Assembly (NCBI GenBank): GCA_025677835.1
Contig: JAIXMR010000051.1
Span: 62,001 to 126,000, forward strand
Reading direction: 5' to 3'
DNA from: Sporodiniella umbellata
Lineage: Eukaryota > Mucoromycota > Mucoromycetes > Mucorales > Rhizopodaceae
DNA length: 64,000 nucleotides
Position 1 is the first letter of the stretch. The number at the start of each line of letters is the position of its first letter. Both the position numbers and the translations under genes were made by a program. The notes beneath the pieces are model-generated. The model was not told the origin of the DNA and ran no database searches. It was given only the letters and a program-made list of their open reading frames with translations. This document shows positions 58,083 to 64,000 of the stretch, piece by piece.

Positions 58083-58166
58083 TTCCCCGCCTCTTTCTTT
58101 CCCCGTCTTTTCCCTCTCTCTCTATTTTTTCCCTTTCTTTTGTACTTGTAACTATCTAACCAAGAG

Positions 58167-58206
<40 letters not shown>
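58167..58206. repeat. (TA)n microsatellite
   Basis: About 20 TA units lie in the short gap between the WDR55-like stop and the carbonic anhydrase start, close to the latter's promoter. Confidence 0.9.
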
Positions 58207-58209
<3 letters not shown>

Positions 58210-58292
58210 AGAAAGCCTTTTCCATACCTTATCGTTCTTCTCATCTACATTTTTTTCTTTTTTTTTTTTTTTCTTGTTTTGTTACTATTTTC

Positions 58293-59184
58293 ATGTTTCG
58301 TCTAGTGTCTTCTGCTGTCAAGATTAACAAGTTTGATGCCAAAGATGAAGAACTCGATAGTCTGTTAAAGAGCAATGCCGAATGGTCTAAGGCTGTGACA
58401 GAAGCTGACCCCAACTTTTTCAAGAATCTATCTCAGCTTCAAGAACCCAAGATTTTATGGATTGGTACGTATCGCTTGTAGGCATATGGGTTCTCAAGAC
58501 CCCTCTTTTAGGTTGTGCTGATTCTCGTGTGCCTGCAAACCAATTGATCCAGCTTGCTCCAGGTGAGGTCTTTGTGCATCGAAATATTGCTAATGTGGTC
58601 TGCCATTCGGATCTGAACTGTCTCTCTGTGCTTCAGTATGCGGTCGATGTCTTGAAAGTAGAGCATGTCATCGTCTGCGGTAAGTCTTTCCCCAAACCAT
58701 CCATCGATTGACACTGGCTTCATCAGGTCACTCCAACTGTGGTGGTGTCGCTGCTGCCATGGGCAACGGTCAGTTTGGCTTGATCGATAACTGGCTTCGA
58801 AATATCAAAGATGTCTATCGATGTAAGTCACATCCCTCCCCATCAAAATTGAAAGGCTCTGTGCGCATAACACTTCAACTTCAGTCAATGAAAAAGAATT
58901 GGAGGTAATCCAAGAGCCAAAAGAACGTCTGGCTCGATTGATCGAATGCAATGCCACCCATTCAGCCGAAAACGTCGCACGCTCTACCATCGTTCAAAAC
59001 GCTTGGGAACGCGGCCAAAAGTTGACCGTTCACGCATGGGTCTATAACCTCGAAAACGGGTAAACATTCAATCGTGTTCTTTTCTTTGTTTAAACACCTC
59101 TTGTCTACTAGTCTCGTCAAGAAATTGAACTTTACCAGAAAGGATTCAAACACAATCGACTCTATCTATTGCACCAAGGCTTAG
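58293..59184 (+). CDS. Beta-class carbonic anhydrase
   Basis: Exons 58293-58464, 58512-58679, 58727-58822, 58885-59059 and 59112-59184 give 227 aa. The zinc site is complete: Cys and Asp-Arg of CADSRVP, then HSNCGGV giving the His and second Cys ligand. [17 protein letters not shown] and [23 protein letters not shown] are typical, as is the C-terminal [14 protein letters not shown]. The enzyme interconverts CO2 and bicarbonate, supplying carboxylation reactions and CO2 sensing in fungi. The N-terminus [15 protein letters not shown] may be a weak mitochondrial signal. The last exon ends CTKA, which differs from the usual end and is the least certain part. Confidence 0.94.
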
Positions 59185-59564
59185 CTGGCCCTTACGCTTT
59201 CTAAAAAAAACCCCTCAAAAAACAATAAACAACGTGTTTAAAAGATCTAACAGATACCCAGTCGAGGCTTTTTTTTTTTCTTTTTTTGTTTTTTTTTCCC
59301 AAAGTAGCCATCGCGTTGGACAAAAGAAACTTCAAAGTCATCCATGAGCACCACTTTTTTTTTTTTTTACCCATCCTTAGTTCATCCACCGCTGTTCATC
59401 AACCCAATCAGAAACATAAACAGTTGAAAATCATTTTACACAACGGTTTGCTTTTCCATTTGTTTTTTTTTGGGGGGGGGGACTACGTAACCTGTGTGGA
59501 TTACTCATTTGGGCTTGATTAAAAAAAAAAAAAAAAAGAATGCGTGTGTGTAGAATAACAAGGC

Positions 59565-59604
<40 letters not shown>

Positions 59605-59639
59605 CTTTGTATATATAAAAAGAGAAAGTGAGAAAGAAG
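59185..59639. other. Convergent intergenic region, no gene seen
   Basis: This lies between the carbonic anhydrase stop and the Tra2-like stop. It has several homopolymer runs, including ~17 A (59521-59537) and ~38 T (59567-59604), and a G9 run near 59472. Confidence 0.6.
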
Positions 59640-60643
59640 CTAATAGGGCGATCTGGCGCGAGGAGGATAGGGATCGTATCTGGGATGAGGTGGGCGACGG
59701 TCGTAACGGTCATAACGATCGTAGCGGTCATAGCGGTCAATACGGTCCATACGGTCGTAACGATCTCTTTCATAGCGGTCGTATCGCAGAGGTTCATAAC
59801 GGTCGACAAAAGATCTTTCGTAGTAACGATCATAACGAGGATCTCCTCCACGAGGAGGTCTGCCCCCGTCTCTTCTGGGAACTGTTGTTTAAAAAGAGAG
59901 AGAGCCTGGTCAATAATAATGTCTATCGTAAAAAAGGGCTTCTATACACTTACATCCACGCTTGGGAGGACCAAAATAACGACCGGGTGTAGGGGCTCTA
60001 GGCTTAGAACGCTTGGCCTAATTTCCTTTGGGTTTCATACAAGCTTTGTCTCTTTTTCTTTCCATTTTCTTACCTTTTCTACTGTCACTGTACGACCATC
60101 GATTTCAGTGTTGGAGATATTGGTAATAGCTCGATCAGCATCTTCAGCATTCGCCATACGAATAAATCCGAAACCACGCGATTCTCGTGTATGAGGGTCA
60201 TACATCACCTCAGCTTTCACAACCTAGACTTGTTTAAAACCTACTCTTTTTTTTTTTTTTTTTTTTTTTTACCTTGCCAAACTTTGAAAAGACATCGTCT
60301 AAATCAGATCCGGTTGTTTTGATCGTTAAGCCGGTAATGAATAGGTTGTCTCCAGGGTTTTCATCTTCACGATTCCTATGAAAACAAAGTACGTTTAGAT
60401 AGGAAAGTCGAGTGAGAGTCCCTTTTTTTTTTTTTTTTTTCTGGTTTGTTTTTGCTTACATCATATCTCTTGAGCGAGAACGGCTTCTGTATCTGTGCTC
60501 GCTATGTCCGCGGCCAGGAGAACGCGAACGAGATCGACTACGGGAAAGTCTACTTCTATCATCTGTTTTAAAGGCATTACTATTTTCTATCCTTTCTAGA
60601 ACTGAATCTCAATAAAAAAACCTGGGTGTTCAATTTCGTTCAT
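59640..60643 (-). CDS. Tra2-like SR-type splicing regulator (single RRM)
   Basis: Exons in order are 60643-60622, 60562-60460, 60375-60273, 60223-60074, 60017-59954 and 59881-59640, giving 227 aa. A short N-terminus MNEIEHPG leads into an RS region (RSRLSRSRSRSRSPGRG, YRSRSRSRDM). One RRM follows with RNP2 NLFITGL and RNP1 SRGFGFIRM. Downstream are AKRSKPRAPTPGRYFGPP and an RYD/ERD tandem-repeat tail (DRYDRYDRYDRYDRR), ending ARSPY. This RS-RRM-linker-tail order is that of transformer-2. Tra2 binds GA-rich exonic enhancers to promote splicing. The DRY repeats are encoded by an imperfect ~6-9-nt DNA repeat (about 59690-59800). The homology is clear; the targets are unknown. Confidence 0.9.
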
Positions 60644-60837
60644 TATGTTCAAGCGTGAGAGAGAGAAAGGAAAGGAGAGAGACTACAAAAAAAAAAAAAA
60701 AAAAAAAAAAAGAGGGGCAAAAAGAATTTGTGACGAGTTTTTTTTATTTTTTGGTTTTTTCTTCCCCCTTCGTTCTCATTTGAATTTGACAGAAGAGAAC
60801 CAAAAAGCTGGAAACAAACATCCGTTTTAAGTAGCAG

Positions 60838-60875
<38 letters not shown>

Positions 60876-61338
60876 ACCTTCAGTGGGGTTGTATTCTATT
60901 CGTACCAAAGAATCAACAACGCGTCCACAAAGTTTATCCATTTTTGTACCCCCGCTACCTATCCACTCTTTCAGAACGCGTCAATACTACGTTTCAAGCT
61001 TTTTCTTTTGAATCATAACATCTGCCTACAAATTTACGTGAAGACAGACTTTACTTTATAAAAATTGGTTATCCGCTATCCAGGGAACAATAGAATCCTT
61101 TGCCTCTCAAAAAAAAAAAAAAAGAAGCGTTTTTGATATACCAAGACAAGCTTTTCTTATCCTCTTTTTTTGGTTTTTGTTTTGCAGTGGGTTCTTCTTA
61201 AATACATTGCATTGTCATACTTTATTTTTTTTTTCTTGTCTTTGGCTTATTATTTAATGGATTTTTTATTCTCTCTCTTTTTTTTTTTTTTTTTTTTTTT
61301 TTTCTATTTACTTTTCCAAAAAGAAAGGCTTTAACTTC
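60644..61338. other. Divergent promoter region with long A/T runs
   Basis: This contains a 35-nt A-run (60840-60874), a ~23-nt A-run (60688-60710) and a ~28-nt T-run (61277-61304). No gene was seen. Confidence 0.6.
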
Positions 61339-63791
61339 ATGCCTCCTAAAAAAAAAGAAAAGGTTACCCTATCTCGGTATATAGAATCTGACTCAGAGAA
61401 AGGCTACGAAGAAGAATACGACTCAGAAGAAAGCAGGGGCGGTGAAACTGAAGTTGACGCGAACTATGAGGTACAAGAAGAAACCAGTGAAGATAGTACA
61501 GACGATAGCACTACTGAAAGCAACAGCAGCCAGGACAATAGTGAGACCTTGGCTTTCAGCCATAGCCAGCCGAAGGAGATCAAAACTGATCCTGGACAAG
61601 ACAGCGGCTTTGAAGGTGATGCTAAAACTGTCTCTCTCTTACAGGCCAGATGGGCCAAGAAAAAGAAAACGGCTCAGAAAGACAGTAAACTGCCTTTGCG
61701 GGGCTGTTCTTATAAGGCATGCAACCAATCCAAAAGACTAATGACGGATTCCATCTGTAAAATTCACGAGCATCAACATCACGACAAATTGTACAAAGTC
61801 TATTTGCCTGATGTTGATAATCCAGGTGAGCCGATAAAAAAAAAAACCATACGTGCAGAAAGCATGGTGGTTGACTCAGTCTATGGATAGGAGAGAAACG
61901 GGTGTTGCTTATTGAGAGAAAACAAGGTGTCTTGAGCTGCATGTTTTGTTCAAAGACCTATAAATCAATTTGTAGTTTGAGATGGCATTATTCAAGACCG
62001 ACCACCAATTGTTCCACTCTTTGTAAGTTTTGTGTACATGTGTATAGTCTTCTCACCCAACCTGTCTTTTCTACCAATTAACACACTAGTCTTTCAGGTC
62101 AAGGGAGGTGAGTTAAAAAAAAAAAAAAAAAAAACAAGGTAGAGATGGCTAATAATAAAAAAAACAGATCCGGTAATTAAGGATCCAAGCATTTTAGCCA
62201 GAGCTACTTGCCAATCGTGTGGAAAGACATTCATACACAAAAAAGGTCTAAGAAACCATATCCTTAGAACCAGTGGAAATTGTATAAAAGACGGTATGAC
62301 TACAGGCATTTAGAAAGTGTGTTTACCAGGCTATCTCTCCTAGACGACCTGACCGACCGCATTCCATCAAGTGGTGACGAACTGGACAGTGAGGATGAAA
62401 ATCTTAGTGACTCTGTTAAAAACTATAGAGAACAATACCGCACTGACCTTTTCAATGAACACCAAGTGCTCTCAAAGGAATCTGTTAGTTTCGAAAAGTC
62501 AAAGGTGATCACCAACCACGGCAAGCGCCGTAATCACGAACAAGCGCTCGACTTTGCCGCCCAGTTACAGGGTCTAGCGGAAGAGGAACAAAAGATCAAT
62601 CGATGGATCATAGAGAACTTGAACCTCAAACCTTTTTCCCTTTTCTATCGCGACAATAAACAAAGGTTGACCGAAATGAACGCCCTCATCAACCCAGCCG
62701 ACATGGACTCTATTGACGGCAAGTCGGTCGTTTGTAAACCAGTGAACGATTTCAAAATAGAACTCACAGAGTCGAACGTTCAAGATTTTATCGATTCCAA
62801 TAGACTGTTTAATACCTCGCGCTATCTGAATCTGATGCGGGATCGCAACTATAACGAGATAAGCAAAAGTGATATAGCACTCATCAACAAAGATTGGGTC
62901 GCTATGCCCCACATCAAATTTTGCAGTGCTCAGTTGTTCGCAGGCGCTCTTATTATGGATACCGAAAACCATCAGACAATCTTTGTCAACACCGTGGAGG
63001 CCTATGGCTGCGTCAAAACCTCCGATAAACACAGCTCTTTTTTTGCGCAAAACTCTAAAAGCTATCATTCTAAATACGATGGCGTCTGGCTCTTTAAACA
63101 AAAAACTCCTGATGATTTCCAGCTCTGGATTGGTACTCCCTCGTGTAAATGTCTTGTCACCTCGGCTGTCCGAATAGATCTCGAGGGCGAGGTCAAGATG
63201 ATGGGCTTACCCTTTCAATTTAAATTTAATTCAGAAAAAATAATCATCTTGATTGATCACGAAAGTCTGCAAAAGACAAGACATATGGCTGCTGATTTAG
63301 CCACGGTGGCCGTTAATAATTTCAATCTGACTATCCAACTGAGAGACGTCTGGTCGGATTTTGATAAACCAAGCGCTTACTTTCTTTGCAGTGCTCCCAG
63401 TCACTTTGCAAACCATCGTCTCTGTCGCCCCTATACTATATTCACCCTATGCGATTTTGAAGAGGTGGAGAGTCGACCCAAAATAACCTTCATTGCTTCT
63501 CAGCTTTTCCAATACATCAGTTATGCTGTCATTCAACACGGTTTACAAGCAACAATTCCTATAGACCTAGTCATCAGCCTAAAAGACCAATGCCCCATAG
63601 GCCATGAGATCAAGTCGCTTTTTTTCTCTCTTCTTCTCCTTTTCGAAAATCAGAATGAGCTCATCATCATTGGAAATACTGATTTAAACAAAAACGTCTT
63701 GGAGAAAATGGCTGCCTTGATAATACCAGACCTTATTAGAGTAAACAAAAAAGTAGCCAAAAATATTCTAAGACGCCTCAAACTACTTTAA
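61339..63791 (+). CDS. Unrecognised 736-aa protein with two C2HC zinc-finger-like motifs
   Basis: Proposed exons 61339-61825, 61891-62022, 62090-62107, 62168-62293 and 62344-63791 keep one frame for 736 aa. The N-terminus MPPKKKEKVTLSRYIESDSEKG is followed by an acidic Ser/Thr-rich disordered region to about residue 100. A Cys/His cluster comes next (GCSYKACNQSKR...CKIHEHQHH). Then come two matching fingers: CMFCSKTY...HYSRPTTNC and CQSCGKTF...HILRTSGNC, both C-x2-C-x12-H with a Cys eight residues after the His. The remaining ~480 residues are globular (HIKFCSAQLFAGALIMD, WLFKQKTPDDFQLWIGTPSC) with no family I know. It may be a transcription factor or a domesticated element protein. The 18-nt exon is the weakest call. 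Confidence 0.6.
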
Positions 63792-63796
63792 AGCAT

Positions 63797-63798
<2 letters not shown>

Positions 63799-63846
<48 letters not shown>
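63799..63846. repeat. (CA)n(TA)n microsatellite
   Basis: This compound dinucleotide tract begins a few bases after the stop of the zinc-finger protein gene. Confidence 0.9.
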
Positions 63847-63847
<1 letters not shown>

Positions 63848-64000
63848 CGCATATACATACACATTCTATTTTTTTTTCTATTGATGCAGGCAACCATTTT
63901 TCTCAAATATAATCAAAAAAAAAAAAAAAAAAAAAGCTTCAAATATAATCCTTACTGTTTTTTTTTTTTTTTTTTTTTTTTCCAGTATGGTATCAAAAAC

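Noticed and set aside
59628..60194. 188-aa plus-strand ORF opposite the Tra2-like gene
   Set aside because: It is a shadow of the RYD-repeat and RRM exons.

Overview
This is a 64-kb piece of a fungal nuclear genome. It is most likely from the Mucorales (Mucoromycota). The main evidence is a divergent pair of carotenoid genes: carB (phytoene desaturase) and a fused lycopene cyclase/phytoene synthase (carRP/carRA type), which is the characteristic arrangement of that order. Genes carry many short GT-AG introns (about 40-75 nt), intergenic DNA is very AT-rich, and poly(A)/poly(T) runs are everywhere. No rRNA, tRNA or CRISPR was seen.

Layout. 1-15.5 kb is a repeat-rich, gene-poor accessory region. 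It holds three MpaB/DUF2236-type oxygenase paralogues (the first is cut by the window edge), a 551-bp near-identical inverted repeat flanking the middle paralogue, a smaller inverted-repeat element, a decayed LINE fragment and unexplained coding-like remnants. 15.5-24 kb holds RPL12, a TP53I3-like quinone oxidoreductase, an MFS sugar transporter and a 4.3-kb stretch with no gene seen. 24-33 kb holds ERG4 (ergosterol biosynthesis), an alpha-arrestin-like protein, a secreted acidic protein, a TM198-like membrane protein and the APC/C subunit CDC16. 34.6-44 kb holds a methyltransferase, a small conserved-looking ORF, a PCL-type cyclin, an unrecognised membrane protein and TEL2. 44-50.7 kb holds a class 3 lipase, a CASTOR-like ACT-domain protein, an ING/PHD chromatin reader, a class IV PLP enzyme and a GH17 glucanase. 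50.9-54.9 kb is the carB/carRP pair sharing a 535-bp promoter region. 55-61 kb holds an AT-hook protein, a DUF4112 protein, a WDR55/JIP5 WD40 protein, a beta-carbonic anhydrase and a Tra2-like SR protein. 61.3-63.8 kb is a 736-residue zinc-finger protein that I cannot assign.

How the genes work together. carRP makes phytoene and cyclises lycopene; carB desaturates phytoene to lycopene between those two steps, so the pair covers geranylgeranyl diphosphate to beta-carotene. The remaining genes look like a normal mixed housekeeping neighbourhood rather than one pathway. Exon structures were inferred by hand from splice signals, reading-frame phase and family alignment. Where the paralogues could be compared, their exon phases agreed exactly. 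Two introns appear to use GC-AG boundaries and one is only 28 nt.
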